Of a DNA stretch of 45,333 nt, positions 1-6,099 are shown piece after piece (the stretch's first letter is position 1; each line of letters opens with the position of its first letter). The notes below the pieces were generated by a model. The model was not told the origin of the DNA. It was given only the letters and a program-made list of their open reading frames with translations, and made no database searches. This DNA comes from Deltaproteobacteria bacterium (lineage in GTDB: Bacteria; Desulfobacterota; Syntrophia; Syntrophales; Smithellaceae): NCBI GenBank assembly GCA_011046295.1, contig DSAV01000102.1, positions 1-45,333 of the forward strand, written 5' to 3'. Made by a program: the position numbers and the translations under genes.

Positions 1-153
1 CCAGCTAATTTCCACATTTCATTCAATTCTTTTCATGTTTCATTAAATGATTATTAGCAGGAAGGGGGTTATTGTGTCTTTTTCTGACCAACGGTATACT
101 TTAATATTCAATAATATCAGTATATTATAATTTATTATTATTTTCTAATCATT

Positions 154-170
154 TTGGCATGATCTTTCCA
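154..170 (+). promoter_or_regulatory. Sigma-54-like promoter (imperfect)
   Basis: TTGGCATGATCTTTCCA fits the sigma-54 consensus YTGGCACGRNNNTTGCW except for T instead of C in the -24 block and C instead of G in the -12 block. It lies 40 bases before the ATG of the first small membrane gene, a suitable distance. The -12 GC dinucleotide is normally important, so it may be weak. An AT-rich stretch at 100-145 could also hold a sigma-70 promoter. Confidence 0.4.
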
Positions 171-209
171 TTATCTAAGGGCAAATAGATAAGAAGGAGG
201 CAACAGATC

Positions 210-485
210 ATGAAAAAGACATTAGGAACAATGATGGTAGCGGCGGTGGTGGTTGGCTTAACCGCAACTTTTGCTTTTGCCGAATACGCGGCGACAGCAG
301 CAGGCGCTTTCCCTTACTTCCAGTTTGGTTGCCTGGTAGTTGGCGGTTTGATTGTCGTTTCTTTAAAACGTAAATTCGAGCAGATGTATACCACGGAAGC
401 GGTCGGTGTTTTCGCTCTATACACTGTTTTGATGGCTCTTTTCACCAATCCGGTGATTGAAGCGGTCAAAACAATGGTCAGCTAG
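210..485 (+). CDS. Small hydrophobic membrane protein, unknown function
   Basis: This 91-residue protein has a positively charged start (MKKT) and a hydrophobic segment at about residues 8-24 ending FAFA, which reads as a signal peptide or first membrane helix. Two more hydrophobic segments follow, at about 33-52 and 63-85, separated by a basic loop (SLKRKFEQ) that probably faces the cytosol. A strong ribosome site (AAGGAGG) precedes the ATG by a normal distance. It is 42 bases upstream of an AtpZ/AtpI-like gene on the same strand, so the two are probably co-transcribed, possibly from the sigma-54-like site at 154-170. I do not recognise the family; the context suggests a small accessory subunit of a membrane complex, which is an inference. 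Confidence 0.7.
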   Translation: MKKTLGTMMVAAVVVGLTATFAFAEYAATAAGAFPYFQFGCLVVGGLIVVSLKRKFEQMYTTEAVGVFALYTVLMALFTNPVIEAVKTMVS

Positions 486-527
486 GATAAAGAAAAAGAA
501 CAAATCTGAAGAAAGGGGGAACAGGTC

Positions 528-767
528 ATGCAGGCAACGCAAAAGACACAACATGAAAAGTATGCAACTTTCGGTGGAGTACTGATGCTTTCCGCCTGGG
601 GGTTCGCGATGGTCATTGCTTCTTTCCTGTTCCTCTACGCCGGGCATTTGCTCGACGGCATCCTGGGCACGGCGCCCAACTTCATGCTGGGCTTCTTCCT
701 GCTGGCAATCTTTTTGTGCATCATGCGCTTCTACCAGGAAGCATGGAAAAAAATAAAGGATGTCTGA
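528..767 (+). CDS. AtpZ/AtpI-like small membrane protein
   Basis: A 79-residue protein with two membrane segments (about residues 18-38 and 49-67) joined by a loop with the pattern GHLLDGILGTAPNF. This resembles the G-x-x-LD-x-x-LGT-x-P signature of AtpZ/AtpI-type proteins, which accompany F-type ATP synthase operons and are linked to assembly or ion handling. No ATP synthase genes are nearby, so this is either a stand-alone member or an accessory to another ion-translocating complex. A GGGGGAACAG ribosome site precedes the ATG. It follows the 210-485 gene closely and probably shares its transcript. The family call rests on the loop motif and topology only. Confidence 0.65.
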   Translation: MQATQKTQHEKYATFGGVLMLSAWGFAMVIASFLFLYAGHLLDGILGTAPNFMLGFFLLAIFLCIMRFYQEAWKKIKDV

Positions 768-886
768 TATCTCCCCCTCCTCACATAACCGCGAAAACAT
801 GATCTGAGAGTAGCCCCCCTTGAAGCAACGGCTGCAAGGAAAGGTAATAATTAAAAAAATCATTATAAACAAGAAATCAGACTATT

Positions 887-1438
887 TTAAATACTTTGAC
901 AAAACATTTTTCCAATCAGGCGAAGTAAGCTTACAAAACATGACGGGGCTTGTTCGTAGCGCGTCGGCACAAAATAAAATATCTTATTTTTCCCGTCAAA
1001 CACTTTCGAATCAATAATGATTATTCGTCGCATGTGATAAGGCGCACTTACAAATATCGCCGATTCCATATTATATTCGTCCATAGTTATGAGCGCTTCA
1101 ATCAACTAAAGATGCGTATTCTCGTATACACGCGACAGCCAATAATCACTTCTTACCTCTCGGGTCAAATTTGAAGTTGTTTTAAATTCCTGTGCCGTGT
1201 TCATATTCATAATTTTATTATAAGCAGGGATAGTCATATAGCCGGCCAGCCCTTCGTTGGTTAAACCACTTACTTCTTTTTTATGCCCGCTGAAGTCATG
1301 ACCCAGTATAAACACTATCGCTTCCGCTTTTTCAACATCGGATGAATAAAGCAAAAAGCGCGGCAAGCAAACCATGCCTGTGGCCAAAACGGCAATGGAT
1401 ATCATTAAGACAATTGCACATCTCCCCGGTTTTGTCAT
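887..1438 (-). pseudogene. DUF218 (YdcF/SanA-like) membrane protein gene broken by an in-frame TAG
   Basis: Read from ATG 1438 (AAGGA seven bases upstream) the frame runs 110 codons to a TAG at 1108-1106, then continues unbroken in the same frame for 72 more codons to a stop at 887. Together they give a normal DUF218 layout: an N-terminal membrane helix, then KAEAIVFILG (first strand), then S-x-VYENT just before the stop, matching the family's T-x-x-N motif, and SAPYHMRR after the stop, matching the family's S-x-YH-x-RR motif. DUF218 proteins act on or near envelope polysaccharides. Since conserved motifs lie on both sides, the TAG splits one original gene. It is probably a nonsense mutation or sequencing error; amber recoding is less likely. 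Confidence 0.7.
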
Positions 1439-1655
1439 GAAAACATCCTTGACATTACAAGTAATTACGTATATCAATCAAATATTATAGACGATATGTC
1501 AATATGCCGCGAATCAAATGAAATGTTTTTTCTGTCGTTTACGTATTAATTAGCAATACCGCTCTTACGAAGTCAAGTCATACAGGCAGGCGGTATTTTT
1601 TATTAAATAATTATAAAGCCGTTTTTGTTATTTTCTCAGGGGTCAAAAATAAAAT

Positions 1656-2729
1656 ATGGATAATTTCTTCATAGAAAATTCCTGTCCCGCTTTAAAAAAC
1701 AACAAGCCTGACACTTGTCTGTATACTTATATTATGGACAGCATCGACCTGGGTATTGTCATTCTAGGCGTAAAAAGGCGGGAAATTATTTTTAAAAATA
1801 AATTTGCTTCCGAGCTTTTTCAGGAAGAAGAAAACAAGCTCGGATACAAAGCTCTTATGACATTGCTTTTACCCGATTACGCCGACGTTCCGACAAAAGA
1901 TATTATCGGCAAAACCAATACACTTTGGCATAAAAGCCGTCTTCTGGGTTACACACCTTACATGATTTCGGATGATTTCATCTGGGTTATCATAAGAGAT
2001 ATAACAGAAAGAAGCCGCCTGGAATCCATTGCGGAAGCAGTCAGCTCCATGGAAAATATAAGCTACATTTTTTCCGGCATCCGCCATGAACTGGGAAATC
2101 CCATAAATTCCATAAAAATGACCCTGAGTGTCCTCAAAAGAAATCTCAGTCATTATTCGGTAAGCGCCGTGGAGAGGTTTGTGGATCGCGCGATGACGGA
2201 AATATCCCGCGTAGAGTTCCTTCTGCAGGCACTAAAAAATTTCAGTCTGTTTGAAAACCCGGATATACAGGATATTGAAATCGAAGATTTTCTGACTCGA
2301 TTCATTTCGTTGATCTCCAGCGACATGAATCAGGCAGGAATTAAAATCAGCCATGTATTAGTCCCTCCTGCGGAAAAAATCAGCGCGGATCCGCGCCTTT
2401 TGCACCAGGTTATCCTCAACCTGATAACCAATGCGACAGATGCTCTGCTGAACTGTGACAATAAACAAATAATGATCAGGGCCGAAAAGCAAGAAGGATT
2501 TGTTGCTATTGCCATTGAAGACAACGGAATGGGGATGACAGAGGAAGAACAAACTAATCTTTTCAAGCCTTTTTACACGACAAAACCTCACGGAACCGGC
2601 CTGGGTTTAATGATTGCCTTAAAAATGGTAACGCTCATGAAGGGCAATATGGAAGTTAAAAGCTATAAAGACATAGGAACAAAAGTCACCGTCTTCATTC
2701 CTGAAGGCAAGGATTATGGGCACAGTTAA
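1656..2729 (+). CDS. Cytosolic PAS-domain sensor histidine kinase (NtrB-like)
   Basis: This 357-residue kinase has no membrane segment or signal peptide, so it senses a cytosolic cue. A PAS-like domain occupies about residues 28-118. The HisKA helix carries the phosphorylated His144 in IRHELGNPINS. The ATPase domain shows the N box (LNLITNATDAL), G1 box (EDNGMGM), F box (LFKPFYTTK) and G2 box (HGTGLGL), so it should be active. Its 3' end overlaps the following NtrC-type regulator by 14 bases, which makes the two a translationally coupled pair. Given the sigma-54 promoter downstream of the regulator, this pair probably controls the receiver-rod, Roadblock and PilB genes at 4284-8430. The signal sensed is unknown. 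The start lacks a good ribosome site (AGGGG is 13 bases away). Confidence 0.88.
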   Translation: MDNFFIENSCPALKNNKPDTCLYTYIMDSIDLGIVILGVKRREIIFKNKFASELFQEEENKLGYKALMTLLLPDYADVPTKDIIGKTNTLWHKSRLLGYTPYMISDDFIWVIIRDITERSRLESIAEAVSSMENISYIFSGIRHELGNPINSIKMTLSVLKRNLSHYSVSAVERFVDRAMTEISRVEFLLQALKNFSLFENPDIQDIEIEDFLTRFISLISSDMNQAGIKISHVLVPPAEKISADPRLLHQVILNLITNATDALLNCDNKQIMIRAEKQEGFVAIAIEDNGMGMTEEEQTNLFKPFYTTKPHGTGLGLMIALKMVTLMKGNMEVKSYKDIGTKVTVFIPEGKDYGHS

Positions 2730-4098
2730 AAGAAATATCCTTGTTGTCGATGACAACGATATTTTCTGCGAATCTGTTCGTGACATTCTTCGTGACGAAG
2801 GTACTGAAGTTTTTACCGCCAATACGGGAAAAGACGGCCTGAAAATCTGTCAGAATTCAAAAATTGACGTTGTTATCCTGGATCAGAAGCTTCCCGATGC
2901 CGAAGGTGTATCTCTCTGCCCTTCAATATTACAGCAAAATGACCAGGCAAAAATAATCTTTGTCACTGCTTATCCAAGTTTCAGCAACGCGGTGGAGGCA
3001 ATTAAAGTAGGCGCTCATGATTATCTTTCCAAGCCTTTTGAAATGGCCGAACTGGAACTTACCGTAAAACAAGCTTTTCGCACACAGGAACTCGAAAAAA
3101 CGGAACAAATTCTTAATTACCACGACAGCAAGGAAAGCGAAGAAATCGGTCTTATCTCCGGAGGGGGAGTATTTGAGGAAATTATAAAAATGATTGACTT
3201 GGCAGCCACAAGCGACGCGCCGGTTCTCATTACCGGCGAAACCGGTACCGGCAAAAATGTTGTCGCGCGCGCAATTCATCATAAAAGTAATTTGCCCAAA
3301 AAACTTTTTTTGACAACAAATTGCGCCGCCTTTCCGGAAAGCCTTATTGAAGCAGAATTATTTGGTTCGGAAAAAGGCGCTTTTACCGGTGCTATATCGC
3401 TGCGCCGCGGTATTTTTGAACTTGCTGACGGAGGAACTCTTGTTTTAGATGAAATCGGTTCCATGCCTATTCATTTACAATCAAAGTTATTAGGAGTACT
3501 GGAAGAAAAAAGGATTCGCCGTGTAGGCGGTGAAAATTTAAAGCCCATAAATGTCCGCGTAATTGCCATATCAAACAATGATCTGGAAGAAGCGATAAAA
3601 ACTAAACAGTTCCGTGATGATCTCTACTACCGGCTTGGCGTAATTCGCATTCATATACCGCCGCTTCGGGAAAGAAAACAGGACATCCCAAAATTATGCG
3701 AATATTTTATCGGAAAAATGACCAAAAACTCAAGTATCAGAATTCCCGAACCGGAACTCGACAGATTATTGGAATACAAGTGGCCCGGAAACGTCCGTGA
3801 GCTGAAGAACGTTATCGAAAGGGCACTGATTGTTCAACACGGAAATATTCTGAAGCCTTCTCAAATGCTGAACAGCGGCCATAGTTTTTCATCTTTTTCC
3901 ATTATAAATGATCAGGATAAGGGAGATAAAATTGAAACAATGGAGGCCGTGGAAAAGCGACACATCAAAAACGCTCTGATAAAATATCATGGCAATTACT
4001 CACAAACTGCCCGGTCTTTAGGCGTTTCTCTTTCCACCTTAAAGAGAAAAGTTAAAACCTATCAACTCGCTACTATAGGCAAAAATGATAACCCCTAG
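2716..4098 (+). CDS. NtrC-family sigma-54-dependent response regulator
   Basis: A 460-residue regulator with the standard three domains. The receiver (about 6-120) has acidic residues DDND and phosphoacceptor Asp56 in VVILDQKLPDAEG. The AAA+ domain (about 145-380) has Walker A GETGTGKN, the sigma-54 contact loop GAFTGA at residues 221-226, and Walker B LVLDEIG. The C-terminal Fis-type helix-turn-helix (about 415-455) contains NYSQTARSLGVSLSTLKRKV. Phosphorylated members bind upstream dyads and drive open-complex formation by sigma-54 polymerase. It is coupled to the kinase before it. A perfect dyad overlaps its own stop codon and a near-consensus sigma-54 promoter lies 89 bases beyond, so its most likely target is the adjacent 4284-8430 set. 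Confidence 0.93.
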   Translation: MGTVKRNILVVDDNDIFCESVRDILRDEGTEVFTANTGKDGLKICQNSKIDVVILDQKLPDAEGVSLCPSILQQNDQAKIIFVTAYPSFSNAVEAIKVGAHDYLSKPFEMAELELTVKQAFRTQELEKTEQILNYHDSKESEEIGLISGGGVFEEIIKMIDLAATSDAPVLITGETGTGKNVVARAIHHKSNLPKKLFLTTNCAAFPESLIEAELFGSEKGAFTGAISLRRGIFELADGGTLVLDEIGSMPIHLQSKLLGVLEEKRIRRVGGENLKPINVRVIAISNNDLEEAIKTKQFRDDLYYRLGVIRIHIPPLRERKQDIPKLCEYFIGKMTKNSSIRIPEPELDRLLEYKWPGNVRELKNVIERALIVQHGNILKPSQMLNSGHSFSSFSIINDQDKGDKIETMEAVEKRHIKNALIKYHGNYSQTARSLGVSLSTLKRKVKTYQLATIGKNDNP

Positions 4099-4122
4099 GT
4101 CAAAATGACCTAGTCATTTTGA
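4095..4122 (+). promoter_or_regulatory. Nested dyad, candidate activator binding site (UAS)
   Basis: CTAGGTCA-AAA-TGACCTAG (4095-4113) is a perfect dyad that includes the TAG stop of the NtrC-type gene. An overlapping second dyad, TCAAAATGA-CCTAG-TCATTTTGA (4100-4122), shares bases with it, so the two hairpins exclude each other in RNA. There is no T-run after it, so it is unlikely to be an intrinsic terminator. It sits about 65-90 bases upstream of the sigma-54 promoter at 4187, where NtrC-type activators usually bind. The same TAGGTCA half-site recurs at 6041-6047. Its role as a binding site is inferred from shape and position. Confidence 0.45.
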
Positions 4123-4186
4123 TACTCAATTAATTGTCATCATCTTCTAAATTACGTATATCATTGATTATACAGCATTTTTATTT

Positions 4187-4203
4187 TTGGCATGACACTT
4201 GCT
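4187..4203 (+). promoter_or_regulatory. Sigma-54 promoter, near-consensus
   Basis: TTGGCATGACACTTGCT matches YTGGCACGRNNNTTGCW at every defined position but one (T for C after TTGGCA). The GG and GC dinucleotides at -24 and -12 are intact and correctly spaced. It lies 80 bases upstream of the ATG at 4284 and directly downstream of an NtrC-type activator gene. Transcription should start near 4214 and read the receiver-rod gene, probably continuing into the Roadblock-like and PilB genes. Confidence 0.8.
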
Positions 4204-4283
4204 TTTGTTTTTAATAAAAGCGTTGGTTAATTCTTTTTTATTAAAGAATAGAAAACTAAATCAAACAAAGATGGGAGATAATT

Positions 4284-5603
4284 ATGATTAGCGCGGCAAC
4301 TAATTTTGAATCCCTCAGACAAAGAACTGCTGCTTCGCCAGGTGACAATTTCCTGAAAGGAAAAACTTCACGTGTGGGCGAAGTCCTTATCGTCGATGAC
4401 GAAGAGCCCTTTGTTTTGAGCCTCGCGGACGGGTTAAGTGTTTATAAAAACTTTTTTAACTTGCGAACAGCGCCAAACGGGGCGGAAGCAGTAAAAATTT
4501 TAAAATTGTCCACGATTGACCTGGTTATCACTGATCTGAGCATGCCCAAAATGGATGGCTTTGAGCTTCTTGCCTACATGAACAGAAACTATCCTAAAAT
4601 ACCTGTTATTTTAATGACTGCTTACGGAACCCCAAAAATAGAAGAAATTGTTCAAAATATGGGGATTTTCCGTTATCTTGAAAAACCTCTCGATATTAAT
4701 TCCATCGCCGACAATATTTTCGACGCTCTGGGAATTAAAACATCACCGGCAGAAGCACTAACACAGGCATCAGACCAAAAACGTGAAGCAGGATCGACAC
4801 AACGTTTTGCTATTTCTACCGAAAAGATGATTCCAAAGCCCGATGATGATGCAGAGCCGGAAGCAGCGACAAAAACATCCGCAACTTTTGGTTCCCGTAC
4901 CAGCATATCTCTATCTGATTTGGAAAAGATAAAAGACGAAGCACGGAAAAAACAGGCAGCCAAGGGTAAGGCCATGAAGCCCTCGGCCGCGGCAGAAAAA
5001 GATGCCGCGGATGCTGCGGAAAAAAGAGCGATACTGGAAGCAAAAGCCAGGGCGGAAGCCGAAAGGATAGCTCGTGAAGAGGCAGAACGTAAGGCCCAGG
5101 AAGCCGAGGAAAAAGCAATACAGGAGGCCCGCGCCCGTGAAGAAGCGGAAAGAAAGGCCAGAGAAGCAGAAGAAAAGGTGGAAAAGGCCAGACAGGAAGC
5201 GCTCGCCCGTGAAGAAGCGATGAAAAGGGCAAGAGCGGAAGCGGAAACTCAGGAAAAAGCCAGACAGGAAGCGCTCGCCCGTGAAGAAGCCGCGCGAAAA
5301 GCCAAAGAAAAGGAAGCCGAGGAAAAGGCCAGACAGGAAGCGCTCGCCAGAGAAGAAGAAGTCAAAAAGGCAAGAGCGGAAGAAGAAGCTCAGGAAAAGG
5401 CCAGACAGGAAGCACTCGCCAGAGAAGAAGCCGCACGCAAGGCCAAGGACGAAGAAGAAGCAAAAGAAAAGGCACGGCAAGAAGCGCTCGCCCGTGAAGA
5501 AGAGCGCAATACAAGGCAACAGGCAGATGCTGAAACAAAAGAAGCGGCGCGAAAAGAGTTAAAATCAGAAACCAAAGAAAGGCTGAGTGCCTGGAAAAAA
5601 TAA
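4284..5603 (+). CDS. Receiver domain fused to a long charged helical rod
   Basis: This 439-residue protein starts with a receiver domain at about residues 32-150: DDEE acidic pocket, phosphoacceptor Asp in ITDLSMPKMDGFE, the conserved T in LMTAYG, and K in LEKPLD. After a linker of about 70 residues, residues 215-437 are almost entirely Ala, Glu, Lys, Arg and Gln, built from 24-residue repeats of the type EKARQEALAREEA. Such sequence forms a stable single helix or a coiled coil and resembles the TolA stalk in composition. There is no output enzyme or DNA-binding domain, so the receiver probably controls a physical scaffold. GGGAG precedes the ATG. It is first in the set read from the sigma-54 promoter at 4187. 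Confidence 0.85.
   Translation: MISAATNFESLRQRTAASPGDNFLKGKTSRVGEVLIVDDEEPFVLSLADGLSVYKNFFNLRTAPNGAEAVKILKLSTIDLVITDLSMPKMDGFELLAYMNRNYPKIPVILMTAYGTPKIEEIVQNMGIFRYLEKPLDINSIADNIFDALGIKTSPAEALTQASDQKREAGSTQRFAISTEKMIPKPDDDAEPEAATKTSATFGSRTSISLSDLEKIKDEARKKQAAKGKAMKPSAAAEKDAADAAEKRAILEAKARAEAERIAREEAERKAQEAEEKAIQEARAREEAERKAREAEEKVEKARQEALAREEAMKRARAEAETQEKARQEALAREEAARKAKEKEAEEKARQEALAREEEVKKARAEEEAQEKARQEALAREEAARKAKDEEEAKEKARQEALAREEERNTRQQADAETKEAARKELKSETKERLSAWKK
5115..5543 (+). repeat. Tandem 72-base coding repeat in the helical rod
   Basis: Units of the form GCCAGACAGGAAGCGCTCGC begin at 5187, 5259, 5328, 5400 and (diverged) 5472, with an earlier diverged unit at 5115. The spacings are 72, 72, 69, 72 and 72 bases, that is 24 residues with one unit of 23. 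Central units are nearly identical at DNA level, which points to recent unit duplication. Copy number may vary between strains and short-read assembly may miscount it. Confidence 0.85.
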
Positions 5604-5637
5604 ATTACCTAAAATTAACTAAATAGGATGACTGCTT

Positions 5638-6006
5638 ATGAACGTTGCAAAACTAAACGAGACTGTTGAGCTGCTGAAAGAGAATTTAGGCGAAAGTCTT
5701 CTTTGTACAGCAATTGCCATGAATGTTGACGGACAGTCAATTGCCGGGTTTAATTCGACCCCAAAATTCGCCGCTTTGTGTGTCAAGATAATCAAAGTTG
5801 TCAATGACTCCGCTAAAATAGGCGGATTGCCACAAATTGGAAAATATGTTACCTTTGACCTGCAGGAAGACAGGGTTTTAGTCGTATTGCCTCTCGGTGA
5901 ATATATTTGGGGAATTCTTTTAGACAGCAACAAAACACAAATGGGGCTTTTGCTGAACATCGAAATACCCGCGGCAATCGAAGCATTCGCTGAAGCGATT
6001 TCCTAA
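5638..6006 (+). CDS. Roadblock/LC7-like small regulatory protein
   Basis: A 122-residue soluble protein. The order of predicted elements (helix, hydrophobic strand with AIAMNVDGQSIAG, long helix, strand YVTFDLQEDRVLVVLPLGEYIWGILLD, final helix) resembles the Roadblock/LC7 fold of bacterial MglB-type proteins, which form dimers and regulate Ras-like GTPases or scaffold assemblies. No GTPase gene is present in the window. It lies 34 bases after the receiver-rod gene with an AGGATG ribosome site, so the two are probably co-transcribed, and it precedes the GAF-PilB gene. The fold call is by pattern only and should be treated as likely rather than certain. Confidence 0.6.
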   Translation: MNVAKLNETVELLKENLGESLLCTAIAMNVDGQSIAGFNSTPKFAALCVKIIKVVNDSAKIGGLPQIGKYVTFDLQEDRVLVVLPLGEYIWGILLDSNKTQMGLLLNIEIPAAIEAFAEAIS

Positions 6007-6033
6007 GAAGATAGCGATTAAAGAATTCAGCAA

Positions 6034-6059
6034 CACCTAATAGGTCAAGACTGTATAAT
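6034..6059 (+). promoter_or_regulatory. Possible internal promoter with ACCTAATAGGT dyad
   Basis: In the 93-base gap before the PilB-like gene there is a perfect TATAAT at 6054-6059 with no recognisable -35 element at 16-18 bases. Just upstream is the dyad ACCTAATAGGT (6035-6045), overlapping a TAGGTCA identical to the half-site of the dyad at 4095-4113. This suggests an activator-dependent or secondary promoter for the ATPase gene. Low certainty. Confidence 0.3.
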
Positions 6060-6099
6060 TAATATAAAATTTAAAAAATAATTTCCTACGGAGAAAAAA

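Noticed and set aside
820..1017. 65-codon plus-strand open frame opposite the DUF218 remnant
   Set aside because: No ribosome site or recognisable sequence; the minus-strand reading carries the family motifs.
4095..4122. Intrinsic terminator after the NtrC-type gene
   Set aside because: The dyad has no T-run after it, so it is better explained as a protein-binding or other regulatory site.
4911..5519. Long open frame on the minus strand (202 codons) and others opposite the helical rod
   Set aside because: They mirror the low-complexity repeat of the receiver-rod gene and encode Phe/Leu/Ser-rich nonsense sequence with no family motif.
5115..5543. CRISPR-like array
   Set aside because: The units are contiguous, in frame and code for a helical protein; there are no unique spacers and no cas genes.
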